From: Shewanella piezotolerans WP3
GTDB lineage: Bacteria > Pseudomonadota > Gammaproteobacteria > Enterobacterales > Shewanellaceae
DNA: 64,000 nucleotides
Assembly: GCF_000014885.1 (NCBI RefSeq)
Contig: NC_011566.1
Coordinates: forward strand, 868,001 to 932,000
Reading direction: 5' to 3'
Under the pieces are notes generated by a model. The model had not been told where the DNA came from. It ran no database searches and saw nothing but the letters and a program-made list of their open reading frames with translations. A program made the translations under genes and the position numbers. Below, piece after piece: positions 18,488-27,248 of this stretch; positions within the stretch are counted from its first letter, which is position 1; each line of letters starts with the position of its first letter.

Positions 18488-18906
18488 TAGAATAAACTCC
18501 ATGGGTTGCGGTAGCGTCGCCTAACCTGAGGTGACGAAGCTTGGGTAACTTTTAATTTTACACCTGCAAGTGTCTCGTGGGTATCTTTGTCTATCATGAC
18601 AAACTGAATATCTTTGTTTGCACTGATATTCACCGCTAAAGAGTTAACATCTGGTGAACTGTTGCACCATTTTTTTAGTTCTTTGTAATCAGAAAGAATG
18701 CAAATAGGACGTTCGCGTAACAATTCCCACCCCAGTACAACTTCAGTATTGCAGGTTTCTTCATCTGCGCTAGTAATACAGATCTCAGGAGATAGGCTTA
18801 GAGTTGCTGCCAACGGCTCATCTTCACCTTCATCGGCGACAGCATAGCCGCTCAACATGGAGCAGAAAAGTAAGGGAATAGATAATTTTTTAGTTAGCGA
18901 TAGCAC
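18487..18906 (-). CDS. DUF3019 family secreted protein
   Basis: A 139-residue protein with signal peptide (LLFCSMLSGYAVADE) and four cysteines in the mature part (CITSADEETC, CILSDYKELKKWC) that could form disulfides. The family is unassigned, typically next to MipA and a two-component system in Shewanella-like genomes. Probably periplasmic and connected with the sensor. It lies 5 bases after mipA and overlaps the regulator start. Confidence 0.8.
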   Translation of the reverse strand: MLSLTKKLSIPLLFCSMLSGYAVADEGEDEPLAATLSLSPEICITSADEETCNTEVVLGWELLRERPICILSDYKELKKWCNSSPDVNSLAVNISANKDIQFVMIDKDTHETLAGVKLKVTQASSPQVRRRYRNPWSLF

Positions 18907-18911
18907 TGATA

Positions 18912-19790
18912 TTAAAACCTGTATGCTGCGCCTACAAAATAGGTAGTTGTGTAATCTTTCTCGACTAATGGACTATCAACAATTGCATCGGCAATGTCGG
19001 TATAGCGGGCAACAAGCAGTAAATTCCAATTCTCAGTTAACACATATTGTCCTGTAAATTCGATACTTTGATTCAAAGCAGACTCGGCTTGGTATATCTC
19101 GCTCCAATAGGGGCTTTCGCTCGGCCTGATACCGTAGTAATAGTCAACGACTTGTTCACTCTTCCAGTCTAACACAGCTGAAAATTCAAAATTCCAGCTA
19201 TCTAGCGGAATATTATAAAGCCATTTTAGCTGAGCTTCTGTTCCGTTATGCACATTAAAAAGATCGTGTGCAACAGAGGCTTTCACTATACCAAATCTTG
19301 TGTAAAGAAAAGCCTCTGCTCCGCCAAGATAAGTAAAGTTTCTATTTGTTAATTCACTTGTATCGATTTCCGGCTCGCTGTTAGTGGCCATTATTGAAGG
19401 GCCATTTGTCGTTGCACGTTCGACACTATTACCTTTTAGTAGAAAAATATTAGAAGGATCCCAGCGATAGAAGAATGCGCGGTCTGTACTAAAAGTTCCC
19501 ACTAGGTTAACGGTGTAATTCTCGCCTTCGGTGAGAGTGTAACCGATATTACCATTATCAAAAAACCATTGGTCGCCATAGTAAGCAATAGTAGGAATGG
19601 CATAAAGAGGAATATCATCAAAGTCTTTGAGAGGGTTGGACTTTTCACCATAACCAAGTGCAATACCGATATCCCAACGACCCACTTCAATGCAGTCGCT
19701 GTTGTTATCGCAACCCTCACTGCTGTTGCTAGCATGGGCTGTGGTTGTTAAGAAGCTAATGCTTAAGATTAGCGCCAATAAATAATGCAT
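18912..19790 (-). CDS. MipA/OmpV family outer-membrane protein
   Basis: A 292-residue beta-barrel protein: signal peptide ILSISFLTTTAHA, mature start with SSEGCDNNSDC, barrel signatures RWDIGIALGYGEKSNPL and AIPTIAYYGDQWFFDNGNIGYTL, and a terminal aromatic YFVGAAYRF for barrel insertion. MipA/OmpV proteins are scaffolds or porins of the outer membrane. First gene of the operon mipA-DUF3019-regulator-kinase. Confidence 0.9.
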   Translation of the reverse strand: MHYLLALILSISFLTTTAHASNSSEGCDNNSDCIEVGRWDIGIALGYGEKSNPLKDFDDIPLYAIPTIAYYGDQWFFDNGNIGYTLTEGENYTVNLVGTFSTDRAFFYRWDPSNIFLLKGNSVERATTNGPSIMATNSEPEIDTSELTNRNFTYLGGAEAFLYTRFGIVKASVAHDLFNVHNGTEAQLKWLYNIPLDSWNFEFSAVLDWKSEQVVDYYYGIRPSESPYWSEIYQAESALNQSIEFTGQYVLTENWNLLLVARYTDIADAIVDSPLVEKDYTTTYFVGAAYRF

Positions 19791-19887
19791 AGATTGATAT
19801 CGACTTATGATTACAAAATTAACAAATGAGAATATAGAGTATCACTATTTGCTAATGGCAACATGAATGAGAGGAGATTTGTTGCAA

Positions 19888-19903
19888 AGTGATACAGGTC
19901 ACA
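19888..19903. promoter_or_regulatory. Possible CRP site upstream of the mipA operon
   Basis: AGTGATACAGGTCACA has the GTGA-N6-TCAC core of a CRP site, about 100 bases before the mipA start. In Shewanella CRP controls anaerobic respiration genes. Confidence 0.4.
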
Positions 19904-20243
19904 AAACAAGCAGGCCCGCAGTCAGTTACTTTCCGTCAAAAATACTTAAGTCATTAACTGAATAAGAATGCTGAGTAATCGGGAAGTTTAGGTTATTGAA
20001 TAAACAAGGTTTACTTGGATACTTTTCAATTTATGTAAATATGCGTTACGGCTGTTTTTTTTGCTATTTGTAAATATTTAGGCTGTGTTTTTGCCATTTT
20101 ACAGTCAATGTAACCAAGGCGTTAGTGGTGATTTATTTTTGAATGGTTGCATTATTTGTGATTGGCCTCACATTGACACAAGCTTACAGGCGTTACTTTC
20201 GAGTACTAGAGGCCACTTGTTATAAAAATTGTATTAGGAGCTG
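19904..20243. other. Intergenic region, no gene
   Basis: AT-rich sequence with several T-runs between the mipA operon and a weak small frame. No recognised element. Confidence 0.4.
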
Positions 20244-20291
20244 TTGATCTTACTAAGTTTAAACTCACTAAATAAAGTGGGTAACGCATTC

Positions 20292-20477
20292 ATGTTGGAA
20301 AAAATAAAAGCATTAAAACGAACCCGAAGGATCGCGCTTCTTGGCTATTTTTACTGTGTTGCAGGTTATTTGTGGAGAATAACTAAACGGCATAGCCGCC
20401 TTGTTGAAATAGCCAATAAACTACGGCAAAACAACCGAGAAAGATCAAATGCCCCTAAGCAGCGGCAGTACAAATAG
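20292..20477 (+). CDS. Small basic hypothetical protein
   Basis: A basic frame of about 61 residues from ATG 20292 (MLEKIKALKRTRRIALLGYFYCVAGYLW) with one possible membrane stretch. A longer version from TTG 20244 has AGGAG only 3 bases upstream. No family recognised; coding is uncertain. Confidence 0.35.
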   Translation: MLEKIKALKRTRRIALLGYFYCVAGYLWRITKRHSRLVEIANKLRQNNRERSNAPKQRQYK

Positions 20478-20554
20478 CTGCTAATGTCTTTGTTGTAGCA
20501 AATTAAACTGCAGCATGAGAAACTGCTATTTGGCTGTTTCTCTGCACAAAGTAT

Positions 20555-21037
20555 TCAGTTCAGCGCGGCTCCTTTTTGCCTGACAAAGGCTGTTGCTGTT
20601 TCATCAAGACTACGTTTTGATAGGTAGCTGACGCTTTTTGCTTGCTTAATTAAAAAGCCTTGCTCAGTCTCTTTGACTGAAACGATATCTTGCCAAAAAA
20701 TGGTGCCTTTCACATAAAATGAGTCATTGGAGACACCTTGTTCATCTATGGTTAAGGTCACTTCGTTGTTGGCTGCCTTACTCATCATCTGGCGCAGTAG
20801 CCACCACGGTTTTTTGTAGCGGATATTTAGCGCTTCTAAAACCCCTAAAGCGATCAAAAACCATGAGGCGTAGGCATTGATCCCCGTTAGTAGTAATAGC
20901 ACACCAACAAGGGAAAAGATGATGGCCTTTCGATATGCACGTATCGATGTATCTATAGTGACAGATTCATCAAAGCACTCACTGAAGTGACTTTTATCTA
21001 AGGTGTACTGTGTGGTGTAGCTATATTCAGAATTCAT
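20555..21037 (-). CDS. YcxB-like membrane protein
   Basis: A 160-residue protein with two hydrophobic segments in the middle (AIIFSLVGVLLLLTGI and SWFLIALGVLEALNI) and a soluble C-terminal part (TLTIDEQGVSNDSFYVKGTIFWQDIVSVKETEQGFLI) of the YcxB type. Probably an inner-membrane protein of unknown function. Single gene. Confidence 0.65.
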   Translation of the reverse strand: MNSEYSYTTQYTLDKSHFSECFDESVTIDTSIRAYRKAIIFSLVGVLLLLTGINAYASWFLIALGVLEALNIRYKKPWWLLRQMMSKAANNEVTLTIDEQGVSNDSFYVKGTIFWQDIVSVKETEQGFLIKQAKSVSYLSKRSLDETATAFVRQKGAALN

Positions 21038-21173
21038 TGGGGCTCGTTCGTTTGATACTTGGGTGCCAGCTTCGCTAGCAATTGGCCTAAGTTTGCATAT
21101 AGTTGATTAACTCAGGCTTAATCACGCTATATTGAAGCAAAGTGCGATAATGATAAAGGGATTAAAACAGACT

Positions 21174-21774
21174 ATGGCAACGATACCGAAAGATTTTGTT
21201 AATTATAAATCAACACCGCTATTTGATAAGAATACAGTGCCGAAGATGTTCCTGCATCTGCATAACACTAAGGCAGGAGTATATACCTGTTCTACTTGAA
21301 GATGCAGGATTCAGTGGGAGTTTAATCGACTTTAATCAAGACATTGATTGCCATTAATGGTCGTTCCCTTAGTAATATCAATAACACAGAGTAAAGTCGA
21401 TTAAAACCCATCGTAGAAGGCTTTGTGCCAGCCCACTTCGTTGTTGCACTGACTTAAAAGGGAATAACCATTTCTACGCTAATGCGCCTAGAATTGAACT
21501 GGCACAATGCCTCTGAACCGAGCATCTTCAAGTAGAGCGGGTATATGGGCAGATCCACGTGTTAAGCGGCACGGTTAAATTTTATGGCTTTAAGGATAGG
21601 CGAGCAGAGGTAGAAACCGAACTACTGATAGAGGTCGGGCAAACTGCTATCTCGCCACCGCAGTATTGGCATAAAGTTGAGTTACTCACGGCTGATACCC
21701 AGTTTCGAGTCGATTTTTGGGCACAAGCCGACTCAGCCATAGTGGCAGAAAACCAAAGTGAAAGAGACGACTAA
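21174..21774 (+). pseudogene. DUF1971 (YeaR-like) gene interrupted by a MITE
   Basis: The first piece from ATG 21174 reads to HLHNTKAGVY (21284); the second resumes at 21544 as GQIHVLSGTVKFYGF... to SERDD. Joined after removal of 262 bases they give a normal DUF1971 cupin-like protein, like E. coli YeaR in the order GVY-xxLSVMxGxVKYLGY...QxAxxPPxxWHxxE. The intact family is small (about 110-120 residues); the E. coli member is nitrate/NO-induced. In the present state translation stops in the MITE at codon 42 or so, and the C-terminal part would need its own start (GTG 21559, no clear ribosome-binding site). Confidence 0.88.
21284..21543. mobile_element. MITE-like element, family 1, intact copy with TA target duplication
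   Basis: A 260-bp element with 22-bp inverted ends: TACCTGTTCTACTTGAAGAT... (21284) and its complement ending CAAGTAGAGCGGGTA (21543), flanked by TA on both sides (21282-21283 and 21544-21545). Inside are stem A TTTAATCGACTTTA/TAAAGTCGATTAAA (21321-21334, 21392-21405) enclosing AATGGTCGTTCCCTT, and stem B TTGTGCCAG/CTGGCACAA (21423-21431, 21499-21507) enclosing AAGGGAATAACCATT. TA duplication is the hallmark of Tc1/mariner/IS630-mobilised MITEs. No coding capacity. Confidence 0.9.
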
Positions 21775-21831
21775 CTAGTCGATAGTCGCGCGGATGTAGG
21801 TTGTGACTGTGGTGAATGATAAGTTAACTTA

Positions 21832-22716
21832 TTAGTGGCTAACTGGCTTTATCGCTAGAATGTCGCACTTTAATTGATCGATGATTACCGATGAGGTGTG
21901 ACCTTTTAAATCGCTGATAAAGCCGTGATGTTCACCTGCGCCAATCACTAGCAAATTGGCGTTACACCTGCTGGCGATTACAGGGATGACGTGATCGGGA
22001 AGTCCCTGTTCAAGGTGTAGATGGTCACTGTCAAGTTGGTAGGCTTTTGCTGAGTCAACCAAATGCCCCCAATGCTGACTTCTTTGTTCTTCATCGCTGA
22101 TGAAATTTGCCTCACGTTTGATGGACATGCTCCAGTTTTCCAGTTGATAACAATTGAGCAGGTGTATGTCATTTTCTAGTAGACTCGCTAATTGCTGGCT
22201 ATCTTCTAGCAAATCCTGATTCAATTCTCTATGAGCAATGTTAGAGCCGGCCGTTTCTAATGCGGTTAAAATGTGTCCCTGCTTTTGCCATGACTTATTA
22301 CCGACGATTAAAATTGGTAGATTGCTTTCTCGCAGTAAGTGCTCTTCGCAGCTAGGCAAAAATTCACTGACTATAGTGTTATGGTGCTGATTATTTATCA
22401 TCACTAAATCATAGTCGCTAGCATTGGTCTCATTAAGAATCGCAATGTGGTCTTTGGTGTTCTTAATTTGCTTAACCTCGACTTCGACTCCTAGCCGTTG
22501 ATACTTACTGAGTAGCTTGTTGACAAATAACATTGGATCGAGCGCATTATCAGGGATTAGACCTAAGCGGTTGAGGAAGTTGTTATAAGGTTTCTCCACT
22601 TTTAAGGCTGTGACCTTAGCTTTGGTTTTACAGGCAAGTTGCAGTGCTTTGTTCAAGGCAAATTGGGCGACTGAATTGTTGTCGACTAGCGCTAATGTAT
22701 GGTGGTACGAGATCAT
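21832..22716 (-). CDS. Tandem universal stress protein
   Basis: About 294 residues with two UspA-type domains. The second ends with the nucleotide-binding pattern CNANLLVIGAGEHHGFISDLKGHTSSVII; the first is more degenerate (DLVMINNQHHNT). The start is taken at ATG 22716 (MISYHHTLALVD), where the Usp fold normally begins; an in-frame ATG at 22731 is possible. Cytoplasmic, similar in layout to UspE. Stress tolerance role from family only. Confidence 0.82.
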   Translation of the reverse strand: MISYHHTLALVDNNSVAQFALNKALQLACKTKAKVTALKVEKPYNNFLNRLGLIPDNALDPMLFVNKLLSKYQRLGVEVEVKQIKNTKDHIAILNETNASDYDLVMINNQHHNTIVSEFLPSCEEHLLRESNLPILIVGNKSWQKQGHILTALETAGSNIAHRELNQDLLEDSQQLASLLENDIHLLNCYQLENWSMSIKREANFISDEEQRSQHWGHLVDSAKAYQLDSDHLHLEQGLPDHVIPVIASRCNANLLVIGAGEHHGFISDLKGHTSSVIIDQLKCDILAIKPVSH

Positions 22717-23004
22717 AGTGAAATACCCCATCTATCTTTCACTCTATTTCGAACAACTGTAGTTGAAAGTCCAGTAAACACACGGCTTAGCTAATATCGA
22801 ATTACGCTTAAAGTTTGCCTTGTAAGTGCTTTTCAATCTAATTAACGATAACGTGCTGAATTCACTAACCACTACACTAAGTTCATTTCACTCATTTAAA
22901 TAAATTCAAAACTTAAAATTGAGTAAATGTAATGTTAATTAACTTTAACCTGACATTAACCTAGTGAGTCGGTAAGGTTTTTAGGGTCATCAAGGAGTAG
23001 TGAT

Positions 23005-23208
23005 ATGCCAACAACCGACAAAGGAAAAAAAGAGCTACTGACATCTAAATATGCCAGTTTTGAGCTAAATGATCTGCTGGAAATGCAGACTGAATTTGCG
23101 CTAATAGAATCGGTGTCGCAATCGAAAACACTAACAGCAATGCTGTGTATTGGCATTGCTTTTTTTAGTGCCTTTGGACTTTTCTTACTTCATATGGCAC
23201 CAAGCTAG
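23005..23208 (+). CDS. Small single-pass membrane protein
   Basis: 67 residues: a charged N-terminal part (KGKKELLTSKYASFELNDLLEMQ) and one C-terminal TM helix (LTAMLCIGIAFFSAFGLFLL). A strong AAGGAG lies 8 bases before the ATG. No family recognised. Followed 73 bases later by another small membrane protein gene, also with a strong ribosome-binding site. Confidence 0.75.
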   Translation: MPTTDKGKKELLTSKYASFELNDLLEMQTEFALIESVSQSKTLTAMLCIGIAFFSAFGLFLLHMAPS

Positions 23209-23281
23209 AGCTCATAAATACTGCTAAAGCAGTTTGTTCATCACGGGCACCAATCGACATAAGAGAGGCTAAGGAGAAGCG

Positions 23282-23527
23282 ATGTTTGTATTTGCAATGG
23301 AACTTGCGTTTTGGGTTGTGTGGGATTTAGTACTCTCTTTTGTCTTGTATTTTACTGGGGCAGTCGTGATCCGTATATTCACTTTTGGTAAGACCTGCTA
23401 CCCCTTAGCACCAAGCAGCTTTTTTCAGCGTCGGAAAATACAGAAAAGGGATCCTTTTAATAGCGCCTTCATTGTTGGCTTTCTATTTTATGCTTTGTTG
23501 TTTGCTGCTGCGATTTGGTTTGCGTAG
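23282..23527 (+). CDS. Small two-TM membrane protein
   Basis: 81 residues with TM segments at about 6-32 and 62-80 joined by a basic loop (FFQRRKIQKRDPF). AAGGAG lies 6 bases before the ATG, which supports real translation. Function unknown; probably same transcript as the preceding small gene. Confidence 0.75.
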   Translation: MFVFAMELAFWVVWDLVLSFVLYFTGAVVIRIFTFGKTCYPLAPSSFFQRRKIQKRDPFNSAFIVGFLFYALLFAAAIWFA

Positions 23528-23634
23528 AGCGGGCTTTAGGATACGCTTAGCTATAATTAAGGTTCAAACATCTGTTTACATTCTGACCGTTCAACAGTAG
23601 CTTAGCGTTAAATAACAGTTGCTAGCAGAATCAA

Positions 23635-24387
23635 ATGACAATTAGAAAAACAATTTTGATCACTGGTGCCAGTTCCGGCCTTGGCCGTGGTATGGCCCTT
23701 GAGTTTGCGCAAAAAGGGCGAGACTTGGCGTTATGCGCGCGTCGAATGGACAGGCTGGAAGCCTTAAAAATCGAACTTGAAACGATTAACCCCTCTATTA
23801 AAATCTCGATAAAGCCCCTAAATGTCACGAATCATCAGCAAGTATTCGAAGTGTTTGATGCCTTTAATAAGGAGCTTGCAGGCATAGACAGGATTATCAT
23901 TAATGCTGGTATGGGAAAAGGAGCCTCAATCGGTACTGGTCACTTTGATGCAAATAAACAAACCGCTGAGACCAATTTTGTTGCATTAATTGCTCAAGCA
24001 GAAGCAGCTATGCAGATTTTTAGAGCGCAAAACTCAGGTCATTTGGTGACTATCTCTTCGGTGAGTGCAGTGCGGGGTTTTAGGCGAGCGATGACAGTTT
24101 ATGCGGCGACCAAGGCTGCAGTGACTTCGTTGACTGAAGGGATCCGCATTGATGTGATGCACACGCCGATTAGTGTCAGCTGTATTCACCCTGGTTTTAT
24201 CCGCAGCGAAATCAACGACCACGTAGAGAAGGTGCCTTTTATTGTCGATACCAACGTCGGCTGCCGCGCCATGGTTAAAGCCATAGAGGCTGAAAAAGCC
24301 AATAGTTTTGTACCGAGCTGGCCATGGGCAATACTACATTGGATATTGCGAATAGCGCCCAGTTCATGGGTTAGAAAAATGAGTTGA
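23635..24387 (+). CDS. SDR-family oxidoreductase
   Basis: A 250-residue classical short-chain dehydrogenase: TGASSGLGRGMA (NAD(P) glycine motif, residues 9-20), NAGMG, catalytic Ser in TISSVSAV and YAATKAA (Tyr-x3-Lys, about 160-164). The R residues after the Gly motif (ARRMDR) suggest NADPH. Substrate unknown. Cytoplasmic, single gene, convergent with the VOC gene. Confidence 0.88.
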   Translation: MTIRKTILITGASSGLGRGMALEFAQKGRDLALCARRMDRLEALKIELETINPSIKISIKPLNVTNHQQVFEVFDAFNKELAGIDRIIINAGMGKGASIGTGHFDANKQTAETNFVALIAQAEAAMQIFRAQNSGHLVTISSVSAVRGFRRAMTVYAATKAAVTSLTEGIRIDVMHTPISVSCIHPGFIRSEINDHVEKVPFIVDTNVGCRAMVKAIEAEKANSFVPSWPWAILHWILRIAPSSWVRKMS

Positions 24388-24423
24388 TTAGGCTCATTGT
24401 TGTGACATCGTTGGTTTTGATTA

Positions 24424-24840
24424 TCAGTAGCGATTTCGCTCTCGGGGAACATCGCTAAGGTATTGCACAAACTCTACTTCATAACCATCAGGGTCAATGT
24501 AATAGGCATTGCGGCGAAAAGGGTCTTCTGCGCCGTCTTTATCGACGGGATGGCCAATGGCGGCTAGTCGCGCAATGACGCCGTCAAGATCGTCCACCAC
24601 AAAAGCAAAATGAGCCAGCCCAACTTGGTGGCCTGTTAAGTCTCGGTTGTTGCCAACACCATCGTCATTGAAAGTCAGATATTGATAGTCATCACCAAAG
24701 TGCACCCAGTTCCGATCCACTCCATACCACTGACTAACACCGCCGCCACGGGTTTTCCAGTGAGGGAAAATTGCTTGATAAAAGGCTAGCGTTGTTGGGA
24801 TATCTTTTACCACTAAATTTAAATGTTCTAGATGCATCAT
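24424..24840 (-). CDS. VOC superfamily (glyoxalase-like) protein
   Basis: 138 residues with two beta-alpha-beta-beta-beta modules: EHLNLVVKDIPTTLAFYQ and LAHFAFVVDDLDGVIARL, ending YYIDPDGYEVEFVQ (metal-ligand Glu). Probably a lyase or dioxygenase-type metal enzyme; the substrate cannot be told. It lies 40 bases after the FMN-reductase gene on the same strand and is probably co-transcribed. Confidence 0.8.
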   Translation of the reverse strand: MMHLEHLNLVVKDIPTTLAFYQAIFPHWKTRGGGVSQWYGVDRNWVHFGDDYQYLTFNDDGVGNNRDLTGHQVGLAHFAFVVDDLDGVIARLAAIGHPVDKDGAEDPFRRNAYYIDPDGYEVEFVQYLSDVPRERNRY

Positions 24841-24880
24841 AATGTGCTCCTTGCTGTTGCTCTTTGGGTTAACTTAGGTA

Positions 24881-25489
24881 TTACATGCCGTAACTGTACT
24901 CTTGTTGCTTAGGGTAGGGCTTATCTTGATGATTAGTGCGAATAACGGATAAAGCCTCGCTGTATTGCGCCAACATGTACAGACAGTAGTCGATGCGTTC
25001 ACGTAAATGCTTATCACGATCATCAATGGCTTGCTCAGTATTTAATACCTGCTCGACATTACGAATAATGAGGTGATCAGGTGTTGCAACCAGCTTATTG
25101 TTTTTTAACGCATTCATTCTCAATTCTGCAATGGGGTAGGCACCACTAATGCCGCTTACTACTGAGACTAACAACGCAGGTTTGTGCGCCGTATCTTGGT
25201 TATCACACATTAATAGAAAGTTTTTCATCAGTGGCGATGCCATTCCGCCCCACTCAGGGGTGATCAGTATTAGTGCATCAGCACGTTTTACTTGATGTGA
25301 GATAAACGGCCAGCGACTGCCGTCGGTTGTTTTACTCTCGGGATCGCCATCCCAAAAAGGCAGTTGATATTGGCACAGTTCAATGTGTTTCACTGTATGA
25401 CTCGGCAGCATCTGTTGCATTAAGTATTGAGCAACTTTGGCGCTTTGCGAGTCCTTTCTTTGGCTTCCGCTAACAATAACTAATTCCAT
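24881..25489 (-). CDS. NADPH-dependent FMN reductase family protein
   Basis: 202 residues with flavodoxin-like fold: IVSGSQRKDSQSAKVAQYL (FMN phosphate loop), LILITPEWGGMASPLMKNFLL (flavin site), VVSGISGAYPIAELR. It reduces FMN or quinones with NAD(P)H. Divergent from a COG2345-type regulator, with a symmetric GTAAAG operator between them, so it is probably that regulator's target. Confidence 0.85.
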   Translation of the reverse strand: MELVIVSGSQRKDSQSAKVAQYLMQQMLPSHTVKHIELCQYQLPFWDGDPESKTTDGSRWPFISHQVKRADALILITPEWGGMASPLMKNFLLMCDNQDTAHKPALLVSVVSGISGAYPIAELRMNALKNNKLVATPDHLIIRNVEQVLNTEQAIDDRDKHLRERIDYCLYMLAQYSEALSVIRTNHQDKPYPKQQEYSYGM

Positions 25490-25521
25490 TTAAGTAAACC
25501 TTTTTGTTTATTAAGTTTTAA

Positions 25522-25539
25522 GTAAAGTAATATCTTTAC
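25522..25539. promoter_or_regulatory. Inverted repeat between regulator and FMN reductase genes
   Basis: GTAAAG-TAATAT-CTTTAC is a perfect 6-6-6 palindrome in an AT-rich region that also holds further GTAAAG half-sites (25547-25553 and around 25561). It lies about 35 bases before the FMN reductase start. Likely operator for the divergent HTH regulator. Confidence 0.5.
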
Positions 25540-25613
25540 ATAATAAAGTAAAGAAAAAAGTTTACATAAGAGCTGATTCAGTAATAATGTGCACTAAGCG
25601 TTAAGGGGAAACT

Positions 25614-26237
25614 ATGAAGACCAGCGACAAAATATTGCAGATGTTAAAGACCCAAGGGGAGTTGACCGCGAAAGTCATCGCCTCCGAGCTCGGCTTAACA
25701 ACTATGGGAGTGCGTCAACACCTTCAAAGCCTAGAAGACAATAGTGATGTGATATTTGAAGATAAAAAGGCCACTCGAGGCAGGCCGACACGTTATTGGT
25801 CATTAACTCCAAAAAGTAATAGCCATTTTTCAGACCGCCATGAAGAGCTTACGGTGCAGCTGATCGATTCTGTAAAAACGATTTTTGGTGAGCAAGGCTT
25901 AGAGCAACTTATCGCCCATAGAGAGGATGCTTCTTTTAAGCTTTATCAATCAGCTTTAGATGATGCTATCGATCTTCCTGCCAAATTAGCTGTACTTGCT
26001 AAACTGCGCACCGAAGAGGGCTATATGGCTAGCGTCGAAACTGGTGACGGTGTCTTTTGGTTGCTAGAGAATCATTGCCCCATTTGCGCTGCTGCATCGT
26101 CATGCCTTAACTTTTGTCGCTCTGAGCTACAACTGTTTCAAAGTCTATTGCAACAAGATGCTAGCATTAGCCGAGAAGAGCATATTATCGAAGGTGCTCG
26201 GCGTTGTGCCTATAAAATTGTGCCGCTAAACGGATAA
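25614..26237 (+). CDS. COG2345-type HTH regulator with C-terminal cysteine cluster
   Basis: 207 residues. N-terminal winged helix (KILQMLKTQGELTAKVIASELGLTTMGVRQHLQSLE, then RGRPTRYWSLT wing). The C-terminal domain carries CPICAAASSCLNFC and a further Cys (RRCAYKI), similar to SufR-type regulators that bind Fe-S clusters. It likely senses redox or Fe-S status and controls the divergent FMN reductase-VOC pair. It ends 4 bases before rsuA, suggesting a shared transcript. Confidence 0.82.
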   Translation: MKTSDKILQMLKTQGELTAKVIASELGLTTMGVRQHLQSLEDNSDVIFEDKKATRGRPTRYWSLTPKSNSHFSDRHEELTVQLIDSVKTIFGEQGLEQLIAHREDASFKLYQSALDDAIDLPAKLAVLAKLRTEEGYMASVETGDGVFWLLENHCPICAAASSCLNFCRSELQLFQSLLQQDASISREEHIIEGARRCAYKIVPLNG

Positions 26238-26241
26238 TATT

Positions 26242-26943
26242 ATGGAATCTAAACGAGCCCGGCTAGATAGGTTCATCAGCGCAACCAAAAGGGTTAGTCG
26301 CAAACACGTTAGAGTGCTACTGGCTAAAGGCCTTGTTAAAGTCGATGGTGAGATAGCCAGAGATATCGATCAGATTGTTGATGAGTTTTCCCACATCACG
26401 TTAGAAGGTGAAGTCCTACAGGCCAATACACCGATTTATCTGATGTTGCATAAACCTGTGGGGGTGGTGAGTGCCACTGTTGATGACAAGCATAAAACGG
26501 TCATCGACCTACTAAGCCACCCTGACAAACAGCAGTTACATATCGTCGGCCGGTTAGATCTCAATACGTCAGGCTTACTCCTGTTAACTAATGATGGTCG
26601 TTGGTCAAAGCGATTGATGTCACCTGAGCATAAGGTAGCCAAGCTTTACCGTGTAAGTTTGGAAAACCCAATAGATGCAAGCTACATTCAAGCTTTCCAT
26701 GAGGGGATGTATTTTGAGTTTGAAGATATCACCACCTTGCCAGCTAAACTCGAGATTGTGGATCCCCATACCGCGTTAGTGACACTGATGGAGGGGCGTT
26801 ACCACCAAATAAAACGCATGTTTGGTCGTTTTCGTAACCCAGTAATTGGACTGCATCGAATTTCTGTTGGCGAGATAGTGCTAGACTCGCAACTATTAGC
26901 AGGTCAAAGCAGAGTGCTCTCAACCGCCGAAATTTGCAGTTAA
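26242..26943 (+). CDS. rsuA: 16S rRNA pseudouridine synthase RsuA-like
   Basis: 233 residues: N-terminal S4 RNA-binding domain (RLDRFISATKRVSRKHVRVLLAKGLVKVDG), then catalytic RsuA/RluB domain with HIVGRLDLNTSGLLLLTNDG (catalytic Asp, about residue 105) and EGRYHQIKRMFG. Modifies U516 of 16S rRNA in E. coli. It may be a paralogue in the same small family; assignment to RsuA rests on domain order and size. Confidence 0.85.
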   Translation: MESKRARLDRFISATKRVSRKHVRVLLAKGLVKVDGEIARDIDQIVDEFSHITLEGEVLQANTPIYLMLHKPVGVVSATVDDKHKTVIDLLSHPDKQQLHIVGRLDLNTSGLLLLTNDGRWSKRLMSPEHKVAKLYRVSLENPIDASYIQAFHEGMYFEFEDITTLPAKLEIVDPHTALVTLMEGRYHQIKRMFGRFRNPVIGLHRISVGEIVLDSQLLAGQSRVLSTAEICS

Positions 26944-27248
26944 GCAATCGTCTTTGTTATCCATCTGCGAATACGGATGCGAACGGATTGCTTGGCTATC
27001 TAAATATAACCTTAAGTTGATCTCGCCGTCAGCAGATTACTGCTTTATGCTTATCCACTTCAATTTATCATTGAGCTGGTTTAACTCTCTATTAATGTTT
27101 AATTTAGCATTGATACCTGCTGCTTTTTCGTGCTGTGACCTAAGCCAAGTTATTGAACTTTAACTTGTTCGCAACGGCGTGGAACACGCTTTCTTGCCTG
27201 TCGCTATGCTATACCTATAATTAAGTATTCAACTAGACGTTATGCATC
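26944..27248. other. Intergenic, rsuA to lysR
   Basis: About 300 bases without a gene having a credible start; no terminator stem seen. Promoter of the LysR gene presumably lies at the right end. Confidence 0.4.

Noticed and set aside
26954..27163. Open frame between rsuA and lysR
   Set aside because: No start signal, and composition is not protein-like.
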